64,000 nucleotides of DNA from an uncultured Clostridia bacterium. GTDB lineage: Bacteria > Bacillota > Clostridia > TANB77 > CAG-508. Position 1 is the stretch's first letter; the number at the start of each line of letters is the position of its first letter. The stretch is from positions 8,291 through 72,290 of the forward strand of contig CAKPBB010000006.1 of the NCBI GenBank assembly GCA_934140005.1. Reading direction: 5' to 3'. The position numbers and the translations under genes are program-made. The notes beneath the pieces are model-generated. The model worked only from the letters and a program-made list of their open reading frames with translations. It was not told the origin of the DNA and searched no databases. Positions 44,480 to 53,572 of this stretch are shown piece after piece.

Positions 44480-45661
44480 ATGAAAAGAAAAAATATAAGT
44501 AAATTTGCAAAAAGAAGAAGAATAGCTTTATTAGGCGTTATAGTATTTATTTTAATAATAATTATTAGTACAGTTTTGGAAAATTCGAATAAGCATAAAG
44601 TACCAGAAAAGGTATCTTTACTTTTAAATAACCAATTAACTGAATTGAAGAAAGATATGTATGTAGATAATGATGAAATATATATGTCAAAAGAGGATAT
44701 TGTTAATTTGTTTGATGATACATTATATTATAATGAAGCAGAAAAAGAATTGATTACTACATATAATACACATATTGCTTTATTAAAAGTTAATGAGGCT
44801 TTTATGGTTTTAAATGATAGTAATGTAGAGTTAAAAGGTTGTTTAACTGAAAAAGAAAACACAGTTTATTTACCATTATCAGATATGGGAATTATATATG
44901 ATGTTGATGTAGAATACTCTTCTGAATATAATAGAGTTATTTTAGATTCTACAAAAGAAGAAAAGAAAAGATCAATTACATTAAAAAAAGCAAATGTATA
45001 TGAAAAAGCAAGTACTTTCTCTAAAAAAATAGAAAAGCTCAATATGAGCGAATATGTAATGATTTTGGGTACTGAAAAAAATTTTAAGAAAGTAAGAACT
45101 GAAAATGGAAATATTGGCTATATAAAAGAAAAGAAAATCTCAGATGCAGAGATGATTAGAGAAAAGATGATTGAGAAAAAAACAGAATTTAATTATTTAA
45201 GTAATATTTCAGAAAAAAACTATAACTCAGCCGAATTAAGCAATGACAAGCAAAATATCATTTCACCAACATATTTTACACTTGATAAAGAACAAAAAAT
45301 TATTGATAAAACAAATAGTAAAACAGATAGTTTTAATAAATTTACTAGTTGGACAAATGAAAACAATGTACAAGTTTGGCCAATAGTTACAAATTTGGCA
45401 AATGTTTCAGAAAATTTATTAACCTATACTCAAAGAAATACTGTTATTAATAATATTTATCAATATTTAATGCAATATCAATTTCAAGGGGTATTCATAA
45501 AATTTGAAAAAATAGATGATTGGAATAGTTTTAATAGATTTTTAATTGAGTTAAAGCCAAAATTAAAAGAGTCTGGATTAAAATTAGGTATTATTTATAA
45601 TAGTGAAAATATTGAAAAATCAAAAATAGAAAATATAGCAGATTTGTTAATAGAGCAATAG
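44480..45661 (+). CDS. Membrane-anchored protein with SH3-like and degenerate GH18-like domains
   Basis: A 393-residue protein. A transmembrane anchor at residues about 15-35 is followed by a copper-amine-oxidase-like N-domain (LLLNNQLTELKKDMYVDNDEIYMS), an SH3-like segment (ITLKKANVYEKASTFSKKIEKL) and the first half of a GH18 barrel as in YaaH/SleL. The GH18 catalytic motif DGxxxDxE reads QGVFIKFE (near residue 337): the Glu remains but the Asp residues are lost. The frame then ends where a normal GH18 domain would continue for over 100 residues. It is probably a non-catalytic wall-binding protein. It precedes mltG. Confidence 0.7.
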   Translation: MKRKNISKFAKRRRIALLGVIVFILIIIISTVLENSNKHKVPEKVSLLLNNQLTELKKDMYVDNDEIYMSKEDIVNLFDDTLYYNEAEKELITTYNTHIALLKVNEAFMVLNDSNVELKGCLTEKENTVYLPLSDMGIIYDVDVEYSSEYNRVILDSTKEEKKRSITLKKANVYEKASTFSKKIEKLNMSEYVMILGTEKNFKKVRTENGNIGYIKEKKISDAEMIREKMIEKKTEFNYLSNISEKNYNSAELSNDKQNIISPTYFTLDKEQKIIDKTNSKTDSFNKFTSWTNENNVQVWPIVTNLANVSENLLTYTQRNTVINNIYQYLMQYQFQGVFIKFEKIDDWNSFNRFLIELKPKLKESGLKLGIIYNSENIEKSKIENIADLLIEQ

Positions 45662-45705
45662 AAATAATGAGAATATAAAGAATTAGGAGAGGGTAAATTG
45701 TAAAA

Positions 45706-46800
45706 ATGAATAAGTCTAAGAAAAAAATAATATTTATAGTTATAGGAATTCTTATAGTATTAACAATAGTAGCAATTTCAAGTTTTACAGTATGGTATAA
45801 AAATAGTTTGAAGGCTATTTCAAAAAATTCTAAGGAAGGAACTGTAAGAATCACTATTCCAGAAAAAACATCAACTACTGATATAACAAAAATATTATAT
45901 AATAAAGGTTTAATAAAGAATGCTTTAGCAGTAAATATTTATATTAGAATAAATGGAATATCAAATTTACAAGCTGGAAAATATGAATTAAAAAGAAATG
46001 AAGATGTACCTACAATAATTTCTCATATACAAAATGGTGATATTGCAAGTGATGAGGTAAAGATTACATTCATCGAAGGAAAAAATATGAGATGGATAGC
46101 TAAAAAAATTGCTGATAAAACTAATAATACTGAAGAAGATGTTTTCAATTTATTAAAAAATGAAGAATACATTGATTCTTTAATAGAAAAATATTGGTTT
46201 TTAACAGATGAAATAAAAGATGAACAAATTTATTATCCACTTGAAGGCTATTTATTACCAGATACATATACTTTTGAAAATGATGATGTTTCTGTAAAAA
46301 CGATATTTAATATTATTTTAAATTATATGGACAAGAAGCTAACAAGTTTAAAAGAGCAAATAGAACAAAAAAATTATACAATTCATCAAATGCTAACACT
46401 TGCTTCAATGGCTGAATTAGAAGGAAAGTCTGATTCGGATAGAGCTGAGATAGTTGGTGTATTTTTTAACAGATTAAATCAAAATATGAGTTTAGGCAGT
46501 GATGTTACAACATATTATGCATTTAAAGTCGATATGGGAGATAGAAATCTAACTACAAATGAAATAAAAACATATAGTCCATATAATACAAGAGGGCCTC
46601 AAATGAATGGAAAAATTCCAATTGGACCAATATGCAATCCAAGTGTTTCTGCAATAAAAGCTGCTTTAAATCCTACAGAAAGTGATAATTTATACTTTGT
46701 AGCAGATAAAAATGGAAAAGTATATTTTACAAAAACTTATGAAGAACATACAGAAATGATACAAAAACTAAAAGATGAAGGATTATGGTTTACATATTAA
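45706..46800 (+). CDS. mltG: Endolytic transglycosylase MltG (YceG-like)
   Basis: A 364-residue membrane protein that cuts nascent glycan strands and ends their extension. It has an N-terminal transmembrane helix, a LysM-like segment (ITIPEKTSTTDITKILYNKGLI) and the YceG domain with ASMAELEG carrying the catalytic Glu, FFNRLNQNMSLGSDVTTYY, SPYNTRGPQMNGKIPIGPICNP and the VADKNGKVYFTKTYEEH end. It lies 44 bp after the GH18-like gene and is followed by a terminator. Confidence 0.93.
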   Translation: MNKSKKKIIFIVIGILIVLTIVAISSFTVWYKNSLKAISKNSKEGTVRITIPEKTSTTDITKILYNKGLIKNALAVNIYIRINGISNLQAGKYELKRNEDVPTIISHIQNGDIASDEVKITFIEGKNMRWIAKKIADKTNNTEEDVFNLLKNEEYIDSLIEKYWFLTDEIKDEQIYYPLEGYLLPDTYTFENDDVSVKTIFNIILNYMDKKLTSLKEQIEQKNYTIHQMLTLASMAELEGKSDSDRAEIVGVFFNRLNQNMSLGSDVTTYYAFKVDMGDRNLTTNEIKTYSPYNTRGPQMNGKIPIGPICNPSVSAIKAALNPTESDNLYFVADKNGKVYFTKTYEEHTEMIQKLKDEGLWFTY

Positions 46801-46802
46801 AT

Positions 46803-46852
46803 AAAAAGCAGAAATATCAATTTTTTTAATTTTTGATAATTCTGCTTTTATA
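46803..46852 (+). terminator. Terminator of mltG operon
   Basis: AAAAGCAGAAATATCAA pairs with TTGATAATTCTGCTTTT, with one A-A mismatch, around a T/A-rich loop. Confidence 0.8.
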
Positions 46853-46969
46853 TTGTCATTTTTGAAAAAATGTGTAACTAAATTATTAGTTATTGGTTAT
46901 ATATTATTGTAAAGTATTAACATTACAAATTGAATTTATATAAGATATAATGTGAAGGGGGAGAAAATT

Positions 46970-49831
46970 ATGAGAAGAATAAAGATTATTATATCAAGTA
47001 TACTAATATTTTTAATTTTAGTACCATATTTTAATATGGTTTATGCTACTAATGAAATACAAAATTTTTCAAAACTTGAGGAAAATACTATAGAAGACAA
47101 AACGGTTACAAAAAATACAAATGCTAATGTTACAGAAAAAGAGATGACTATTGAAAATAGTGTAAATGCTAATGTAGCAAATAATACAATTTTGTCAAAT
47201 ACAATAACAAATAATACTACTAATAGTACTAAAAATAATTCAGAAAATTCTGTAAAGAATAATGTAAGCAACAATGTAGAAAAAAATAATTCTAATAGTA
47301 GCAATACAACTAAAGATATGAATACTTCAAATACAAATAATAATGTTACGAAAGAAGAAAAAAAGAATAACACAGTAAACAATAATATAACAAATAAAGA
47401 ATCTTTAAATGTAAGTAATAATTCAAATAGTAATTTAACTAATGTACAATCTGCAAACAAAAAAGGTAGAATGTGGTTAGATACAATTCAAGATAATCCA
47501 ACCTATTATGTGCCAATGCAAAAGCAAATAAGTGTAGTAGGCTGGGCAATATCAAATGATAAAAATGCAAAAGTAAGAGTATATATAAATAATAAATTAT
47601 ATATATCAGAAATGACTAGAACGCAAAGACCAGATGTAGATAAAATATCAGGGGAGTATGGTGGAACAGCAACAACCCAAAAAGCAGGGTATTCAAATAG
47701 AATAGATATATCATCATTAGCAAATGGTAAATACACATTAAAAGTTGAACAAGTAAGTAGTGAAAATAAGGTATTATCTAGTGTTGAAAAGACTTTTTAT
47801 ATAAAAAGAGAAAATGCTAGAGGTAGAATGTGGTTAGACACGATACAAAATAATCCAACTTATTATGTACCAACTCAAAGTACAATAAGTGTTGTTGGTT
47901 GGGCAATATCAAATGATATAAATGCAAAAGTAAAAGTATATATAAATAATAAGTTATATATATCAAAAATGACTAGAACACAGAGACCAGATGTAGATAA
48001 AATATCAGGGGAGTATGGTGGAACAAATACAACATCAAAAGCGGGATATTCAAATAGAATAGATATATCATCTTTACCAGCTGGAAAATATACATTAAGA
48101 GTTGAACAAGTAAGTGGTGAAAATAAGGTATTATCTAGTGTTGAAAAAAATTTTTACATAGCAAAAGAAACTGCTAAAGGAACAATGTGGTTAGATACAA
48201 TACAAAATAATCCTACATATTATACACCTACTCAAAAAACAATAAGTGTAGTAGGCTGGGCAATATCAAATGATAAAAATGCAAAAGTAAGAGTATATAT
48301 AAATGATAAATTATATGTATCAGAAATGACTAGAACACAAAGACCAGATGTAGATAAAATATCAGGGGAATATGGTGGAACTGCTACAACACCAAAAGCA
48401 GGATATTCAAATAGAATTGATATATCATCTTTATCAGTTGGAAATTATACTTTAAAAGTAGAACAAATAGATAAAGACAATAACGTTATTTCAAAAGTTG
48501 AAGCAAAATTTTCAATAAAAGAAGTAGAATATAAAGGAAATGAATGGCTAGATACAGTTACTGAAAAAGAAAAAATAATTGTACCAACAAAAGAAACTTT
48601 ACGAGTAAGAGGTTGGGCAATATCAAATGACAAAAATGCAAGAGTAGAAATATCAATAGATGGCGTAGTTCAAGTTAAAAGTGCAAAACGTTTTTCAAGA
48701 TCAGATGTAGATAAAATATCAGGAGAATATGGTGGAACATCTACAACACCAAAAGCAGGATATGATACAACTTTAGATATTGTTAATTTGCCAGAAGGAA
48801 CACATACAGTTACAGTAAAACAGATATCAAGTACAGGTAAAACAATATCTATAATTGAAAGAAGATTTATTATAGAAAGAGAAAAGTTTAATGGATATGT
48901 CGATATTGATTATCCAATAAATTTACAACTATATACAACAAGTAATAAGACACTTTTAGTTGCTGGTTGGACTTTATCAACAGATGCTAAGGATACTGTA
49001 GAAATAAAAATAAATGGAAAAAAATATTCTCCTAATAGATGGTATAGAAGTGATGTAAATTCAGCAGATTATGGAGGTAAATCTAAAAATCCAACTCCAG
49101 GTTATGGTTATCAGATAGATTTATCAAAATTTTCAGAAGGAACTTATACAGTTGAAGTAAGTGTAATATCAAGATGGGGAAAAGTAATTAGTTCTAGAAG
49201 TAGAAAAATTGAAATTTCTTTTTCAAAATATGCTGGTGTTGATGTATCAAGACACAATGGAAAAATAGATTGGCAAACATTGAAAAATAAAGGAATTGAA
49301 TTTGCAATTATAAGGATTGGTTATGGACAAAACTCAAATCAAAAAGATGACTATTTTGAATATAATTATTCTGAATGTAAAAAATATGGAATAAAAGTAG
49401 GAGTATACTTATATAGTTATGCTATGAATGTAGAAGATTCAGAAAAAGAAGCTTTAAATTGCTTGAAGTGGTTAAATAATAAAAAACTAGATTTACCAAT
49501 ATACTATGATATAGAAAATGAAACTGATGGTTATCCACAACATACCATAGACAAAGGAACTTTAACAGAAATGGCTTTAACTTTTTTGAAAAAGATATCT
49601 TCTTCAGGATACAAAGCAGGGCTTTATTCTAGCAAATATTGGCTAGAATCAAAGTTTGATATGAGTAGAATAGAAAATAATTATTCTGTATGGGTAGCAC
49701 AATATACATCACTAATGCAAACTTCATATAAAGGAAAATATGATATTTGGCAATGGCTTGATGGAAAAAATGATGAAATGATGGGTGGACTAGATAGAAA
49801 CTGGTGTTATAGAAAATCTTTAATACATTAG
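46970..49831 (+). CDS. Secreted GH25 muramidase with five tandem Bsp-like repeats
   Basis: A 953-residue exported protein. The signal peptide ends near FNMVYA (residue 26). Residues about 50-165 are an Asn/Thr/Ser-rich disordered stretch. Five repeats of about 119 residues start at residues 166, 285, 404, 523 and 642; each has a WLDTI-type start, VVGWAISND and RPDVDKISGEYGGT, resembling GBS Bsp-like repeats. Residues 754-953 are a GH25 lysozyme domain (YAGVDVSRHNGKIDW, IIRIGYG, PIYYDIEN with catalytic acids). A GTG at 46952 overlaps the GGGGGAG; ATG at 46970 is used. It probably remodels or attacks peptidoglycan. Confidence 0.9.
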   Translation: MRRIKIIISSILIFLILVPYFNMVYATNEIQNFSKLEENTIEDKTVTKNTNANVTEKEMTIENSVNANVANNTILSNTITNNTTNSTKNNSENSVKNNVSNNVEKNNSNSSNTTKDMNTSNTNNNVTKEEKKNNTVNNNITNKESLNVSNNSNSNLTNVQSANKKGRMWLDTIQDNPTYYVPMQKQISVVGWAISNDKNAKVRVYINNKLYISEMTRTQRPDVDKISGEYGGTATTQKAGYSNRIDISSLANGKYTLKVEQVSSENKVLSSVEKTFYIKRENARGRMWLDTIQNNPTYYVPTQSTISVVGWAISNDINAKVKVYINNKLYISKMTRTQRPDVDKISGEYGGTNTTSKAGYSNRIDISSLPAGKYTLRVEQVSGENKVLSSVEKNFYIAKETAKGTMWLDTIQNNPTYYTPTQKTISVVGWAISNDKNAKVRVYINDKLYVSEMTRTQRPDVDKISGEYGGTATTPKAGYSNRIDISSLSVGNYTLKVEQIDKDNNVISKVEAKFSIKEVEYKGNEWLDTVTEKEKIIVPTKETLRVRGWAISNDKNARVEISIDGVVQVKSAKRFSRSDVDKISGEYGGTSTTPKAGYDTTLDIVNLPEGTHTVTVKQISSTGKTISIIERRFIIEREKFNGYVDIDYPINLQLYTTSNKTLLVAGWTLSTDAKDTVEIKINGKKYSPNRWYRSDVNSADYGGKSKNPTPGYGYQIDLSKFSEGTYTVEVSVISRWGKVISSRSRKIEISFSKYAGVDVSRHNGKIDWQTLKNKGIEFAIIRIGYGQNSNQKDDYFEYNYSECKKYGIKVGVYLYSYAMNVEDSEKEALNCLKWLNNKKLDLPIYYDIENETDGYPQHTIDKGTLTEMALTFLKKISSSGYKAGLYSSKYWLESKFDMSRIENNYSVWVAQYTSLMQTSYKGKYDIWQWLDGKNDEMMGGLDRNWCYRKSLIH
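47465..49228 (+). repeat. Five tandem repeats inside the GH25 gene
   Basis: Units begin at 47465, 47822, 48179, 48536 and 48893, exactly 357 bp apart. The first three are nearly identical in DNA over long blocks (for example the segment coding for TRTQRPDVDKISGEYGGT); units 4 and 5 are more diverged. This suggests recent duplication or homogenisation of units 1-3. Confidence 0.92.
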
Positions 49832-49861
49832 AAATTTTAAATATTAAGATTAAATATTATT

Positions 49862-49896
49862 GGACTGTTTAAAAATATTTTAAGCAGTCTTTTTTG
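49862..49896 (+). terminator. Terminator after the GH25 gene
   Basis: GACTGTTTAAAA pairs with TTTTAAGCAGTC (one mismatch) and is followed by six T residues. Confidence 0.75.
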
Positions 49897-49946
49897 TTCT
49901 AAAAAGAAAATATAAACATATATAAATTATAAAGTGAGGAAAAATT

Positions 49947-50879
49947 ATGGTTTATATTGATTTTTTAGAAAATGAAGAAGAACTTTCTTTTTATAGTTTA
50001 AGAAAATATTGGAAAATTGTTAATAAGGTACGACTAATGTATTATAAAATTTTTAGAAAGGTAATTTCTACAAGTTTAGAAGATAAGACTGTTGTGTTAT
50101 TGCCTAAACTAGATAGTAGAAGTTTTAAAAAATTAGAACAGAAACTTTTACAAATGAATAGTAAAACAGTTTGCTTATCAAAGAAATTGGAAAATAATGA
50201 TACATTGAAAGATTTTTTGAATGAAAAAAATAAGGATATTTTAGATGGTAAATGGTTATTTTCTTATTTAGTTGAACACATTTTAGCATATATTGAAAAA
50301 CAAACAGAGGAAAATATTTCAGAACAGGAAATTGCAATTCTTACTAATGAAATAGATGAAAAGATAGCAGGTTGGATTATAAAATTAGCTTGTAAATATA
50401 AGAAGATAGAATTGATTACCAAAGAACCGTTGAAATTTAAGAAATTGGAAGAAAATTTGTATAATGAATATGGTATAGAATTAAATGTAACATATAATGA
50501 AAGAAAGAGTTTGAAAAATGCTGGTATTGTATTAAATTTTAATTTTGCAGAAGAGGCATTAAATAAATTTTCAATTAGCAAAAATGCAATAATCATAAAT
50601 TTTGAACAAGAAATTGCAATAGAGAATAGAAGCTTTAATGGAATTATTGTAAATGGTTATCACATACATTTGCCAACTAACTATTTTAAATATGTTATTC
50701 CATTTCAAAAATTTTCAAGTAATTTGATATATGAAAGTTTAATTTATAAAAAAACGAATTTTAATAATGTGTTGAAGCAAATTTTAGATGATAATGTAGA
50801 ATTGCATTATTTAATTGGAATAAGAGGCAAAATAAAGAATCAAGAGTTCAAAAGAAGAAAAAAACTACTGACAAATTAA
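49947..50879 (+). CDS. Hypothetical protein, possible Rossmann-like fold
   Basis: A 310-residue cytosolic protein I do not recognise. The middle (EIAILTNEIDEKIAGWIIKLACKYKKIELITKE, quoted here only as the core IAILTNEID..IELITKE) has the beta-helix-beta rhythm of a nucleotide-binding Rossmann unit, and a later strand reads NAGIVLNFNF. The Gly-rich loop is absent, so cofactor binding is doubtful. A copy of the dispersed structured repeat starts 7 bp after the stop codon, followed by greA. Confidence 0.7.
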   Translation: MVYIDFLENEEELSFYSLRKYWKIVNKVRLMYYKIFRKVISTSLEDKTVVLLPKLDSRSFKKLEQKLLQMNSKTVCLSKKLENNDTLKDFLNEKNKDILDGKWLFSYLVEHILAYIEKQTEENISEQEIAILTNEIDEKIAGWIIKLACKYKKIELITKEPLKFKKLEENLYNEYGIELNVTYNERKSLKNAGIVLNFNFAEEALNKFSISKNAIIINFEQEIAIENRSFNGIIVNGYHIHLPTNYFKYVIPFQKFSSNLIYESLIYKKTNFNNVLKQILDDNVELHYLIGIRGKIKNQEFKRRKKLLTN

Positions 50880-50885
50880 ATTTTT

Positions 50886-51017
50886 AGAATAAATATATTG
50901 TTTTGAAATACCGCGTAAGCGACCAAACGAACAAAGTGAGTGCGAATGGAGCAATCTTCATATATTATAAAAAAGTAAGATTGCGACACCAAGGTATGAA
51001 AAACATATATTTATTCT
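50886..51017 (+). repeat. Dispersed structured element, copy 2 (candidate RNA)
   Basis: The outer arms are 50886-50904 and 51000-51017, complementary over 18 bp with one bulged T on the left. Their sequence differs from copies 1 and 3. The core is nearly identical to copy 1, with ATACC/GGTAT, CGC-GTAA-GCG and a GCAATCTT/AAGATTGC hairpin with a different loop. It lies between the 49947 gene and the greA promoter, both + strand. Confidence 0.85.
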
Positions 51018-51050
51018 TATTTATAACTGAAATTTTTATTGCTGTAAATC

Positions 51051-51079
51051 TTGACAAATTAGAAAATAAACAGTATTAT
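51051..51079 (+). promoter_or_regulatory. Promoter of greA
   Basis: TTGACA at 51051-51056 and TATTAT at 51074-51079 with 17-bp spacing. Confidence 0.7.
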
Positions 51080-51119
51080 AGAATACAATGTAAGTAACAA
51101 ATGAAAGGGGACTTATAAT

Positions 51120-51596
51120 ATGGGAGAAAAAGAATTTTTATTAACACAAGAAGGATACGATAAATTAGAAAAAGAATTAGATTATTTAAAAACAACAGAA
51201 AGATATGCAATAGCAGAAAGAATAAAAGTTGCTTTAGGATTTGGAGATTTATCAGAAAATTCAGAATATGATGAAGCAAAAAATGCACAAGCTGCAAATG
51301 AAAATAAAATTGCAGAACTAGAAGAAAAAATAAAATATGCTAGAGTAATTGATGAATCAGAAATTGATACAGAAGTTGTTCAAGTTGGAAATATTGTTAA
51401 AGTTTTAGATATGGAATTTGACGAAGAAATCGAGTATACAATAGTTGGTTCAACAGAGGTTGATTTAGCTCAAAACAAAATTTCAAATGAGTCACCAATT
51501 GGTCAAGCATTACTAGGAAGAAAGAAAAATGAAATTGTTGATGTTCAAGCACCAGCTGGTGTATTAAAATTCAAAATATTAGAAATAACAAAATAG
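51120..51596 (+). CDS. greA: Transcription elongation factor GreA
   Basis: Stimulates transcript cleavage in backtracked RNA polymerase. The 158-residue protein has the N-terminal coiled coil with LTQEGYDKLEKELDYLKTTER and the acidic tip GDLSENSEYDEAK. The C-terminal FKBP-like domain follows, with ISNESPIGQALLGRKKNEIV. The length equals that of E. coli GreA. It has its own promoter and terminator. Confidence 0.96.
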   Translation: MGEKEFLLTQEGYDKLEKELDYLKTTERYAIAERIKVALGFGDLSENSEYDEAKNAQAANENKIAELEEKIKYARVIDESEIDTEVVQVGNIVKVLDMEFDEEIEYTIVGSTEVDLAQNKISNESPIGQALLGRKKNEIVDVQAPAGVLKFKILEITK

Positions 51597-51602
51597 AGTT
51601 AG

Positions 51603-51632
51603 AAAGGAGTATAGAAAATATACTCCTTTTAA
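51603..51632 (+). terminator. Terminator of greA
   Basis: AAAGGAGTATA (51603-51613) and TATACTCCTTT (51619-51629) are perfect arms with a T end. Confidence 0.8.
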
Positions 51633-51684
51633 AGTATATAAAGAATTATTTTGAATTAAATATAAGTAGAAAGGAATGTGTGTT

Positions 51685-52137
51685 ATGAAAAGAATAAGAG
51701 GAGCAGGTCTTGTAAAAATAAATGGTGGATATGCTTTTATGCATAGATTAAATGTAAAGCCTTCAGAAAATCCAAATAAACCTTATGGAGAATATTATGT
51801 TTTTCCAGGAGGTGGACTAGAAGGAAATGAAACAATTGAGCAATGTGTTGAAAGAGAAATTTTAGAAGAATTAGGAATTGTGGTAAAAGCAACAAAGAAA
51901 TTATATACAAGAATAACACCAGATGGAAATTTAGAGGAATATGTATATTTGTGTGATTATATTTCAGGCGAATTTGGAACAGGAAGAGGTCCAGAATTTT
52001 CAAATGATCCAAGATATGCTGATAGAGGAGAATATATACCAACAATAGTAAAAAGAGAAGATATAAAAAATATTAGATTGATACCTGAAGAAAATAAGGA
52101 AAAATTAGTATCAGATATTGAAAATGGATTATTATAA
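51685..52137 (+). CDS. NUDIX hydrolase
   Basis: A 150-residue NUDIX protein that would hydrolyse a nucleoside diphosphate linked to another moiety. The NUDIX box is complete: GGLEGNETIEQCVEREILEELGI, here given as G-x5-E-x7-RE-x2-EE-x-G. ATG at 51676 directly abuts the AAAGGA; ATG at 51685 is nine bases away and is preferred. The substrate is unknown. Confidence 0.9.
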   Translation: MKRIRGAGLVKINGGYAFMHRLNVKPSENPNKPYGEYYVFPGGGLEGNETIEQCVEREILEELGIVVKATKKLYTRITPDGNLEEYVYLCDYISGEFGTGRGPEFSNDPRYADRGEYIPTIVKREDIKNIRLIPEENKEKLVSDIENGLL

Positions 52138-52282
52138 ATAAATTTTTAGTTTATAATATAATAAAAATAATAATTTATAAAATTTATTAAAAAAATCTTA
52201 AGAAATTTATAAAAAATACTGCAAAATTTTTAGATTATATGATAAAATATGCGTGATAATAAAATAAAAGGAGAGAATAGTC

Positions 52283-52990
52283 GTGGTAGCTTATAAAAGA
52301 GTTTTACTAAAATTAAGTGGAGAGGCTCTAGCAGGAGAAGCTGGAACAGGAATTGACCCAGAAATAATTGGTAATATATGTGATAAAGTTAAAGAAATTT
52401 TAGAAATGGGAGTTCAAGTATCAATTGTAGTTGGTGGGGGAAATTTTTGGAGAGGCCTAAAAAATGGTAAAAAAATGGCAGATAGATCAACAGCTGATTA
52501 TATGGGAATGCTTGCAACTGCAATGAATGGTTTAGCACTTCAAGATGCTCTAGAAGCAAGAGGAGTTTATACAAGATTACAAACTGCTATTGAAATGAGA
52601 GAAATTGCAGAACCATATATTAAAAGAAAAGCAGAAAAGCATTTGAACAAAGGAAGAGTTGTAATATTTGCTTGCGGTACAGGGCATCCATTTTTCTCAA
52701 CAGACACAGCAGCAGCTTTAAGAGCAGCAGAAACAGAGTCAGAAGTTATATTACTTGCGAAAACAATTGATGGTGTATATTCTGCAGATCCAAAAATTGA
52801 TAAAACAGCAGTTAAATATGATGAAATATCTTATAAAGATGTCCTTGCACAAGATTTAAAAGTTATGGATTCAACTGCAACGGCTTTATGCAAAGATAAT
52901 AATATTCCATTATTAGTTTTTGCAATAAGTGATCCAGAAAATATTGTAAGAGCTGTTAAAGGCGAAAAAATAGGAACAATTGTAAAATAA
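52283..52990 (+). CDS. pyrH: UMP kinase
   Basis: Converts UMP to UDP. The 235-residue amino-acid-kinase-family protein has RVLLKLSGEALAGE at the start, VVGGGNFWRG, DYMGMLATAMNGLAL and the C-terminal LVFAISDPENI. It starts at GTG 52283 with AAAGGAGAG seven bases upstream. It leads the pyrH-frr-uppS-cdsA-rseP-polC gene row. The usual rpsB and tsf genes are not directly upstream. Confidence 0.96.
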   Translation: MVAYKRVLLKLSGEALAGEAGTGIDPEIIGNICDKVKEILEMGVQVSIVVGGGNFWRGLKNGKKMADRSTADYMGMLATAMNGLALQDALEARGVYTRLQTAIEMREIAEPYIKRKAEKHLNKGRVVIFACGTGHPFFSTDTAAALRAAETESEVILLAKTIDGVYSADPKIDKTAVKYDEISYKDVLAQDLKVMDSTATALCKDNNIPLLVFAISDPENIVRAVKGEKIGTIVK

Positions 52991-53017
52991 ATATAAACAG
53001 ATAGAAAGAGGTTTTTT

Positions 53018-53560
53018 ATGAACGAATTAGAAGAAAGAATGAAAAAAACAGTTAGTGTTTTTGAAGAAAATTTATCAGAAATTAGAGCAGGAAGAGCAAA
53101 TCCAGCAATATTAAATAAAATTTCAGTAGAATATTATGGTGTTACAACACCAATAAATCAAGTAGCTGGAATATCAGTTCCAGAAGCTAGAATGATAGTT
53201 ATTCAACCTTGGGATGCAAGTATACTAAAAGAAATTGAAAAAGCAATACTTGCTTCTGATATTGGATTAAACCCTAACAATGATGGAAAAGTTATTAGAT
53301 TAAACTTCCCAGAATTAACAGAAGAAAGAAGAAAAGATTTAGTAAAAGAAATTAGAAAAATTGCTGAAGAAGCTAAAGTTGCTGTTAGGTCAATTCGTAG
53401 AGATGGAATGGAAGATGTAAAAGCAAAACAAAAAAATTCTGAGATTACTGAAGATGAAAAAGCATCAAAAGAAGATGAAATTCAAAAATTAACAGATAAA
53501 TATGTTGCTGAAATAGATAAAATATTAGCAAATAAAGAAAAAGAAATTTTAAATGTATAA
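53018..53560 (+). CDS. frr: Ribosome recycling factor
   Basis: Splits post-termination ribosomes together with EF-G. The 180-residue protein has ENLSEIRAGRANPAIL, VEYYGVTTPINQVA, QPWDASILKEIEKAI and LTEERRKDLVKEIRK, all hallmarks of RRF. It is 27 bp after pyrH and 12 bp before uppS. Confidence 0.97.
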   Translation: MNELEERMKKTVSVFEENLSEIRAGRANPAILNKISVEYYGVTTPINQVAGISVPEARMIVIQPWDASILKEIEKAILASDIGLNPNNDGKVIRLNFPELTEERRKDLVKEIRKIAEEAKVAVRSIRRDGMEDVKAKQKNSEITEDEKASKEDEIQKLTDKYVAEIDKILANKEKEILNV

Positions 53561-53572
53561 TTGGAGAATATA

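Noticed and set aside
45706..47460. Long minus-strand open frames opposite the Asn-rich and other coding regions, including 47041-47460
   Set aside because: They are antisense shadows of AT-rich genes with biased codons, without ribosome binding sites or domain content.
47465..49228. Regularly spaced DNA repeats that could suggest a CRISPR-like array
   Set aside because: The 357-bp periodicity is in frame with a continuous protein and encodes a repeated domain; there are no short repeats with unique spacers.
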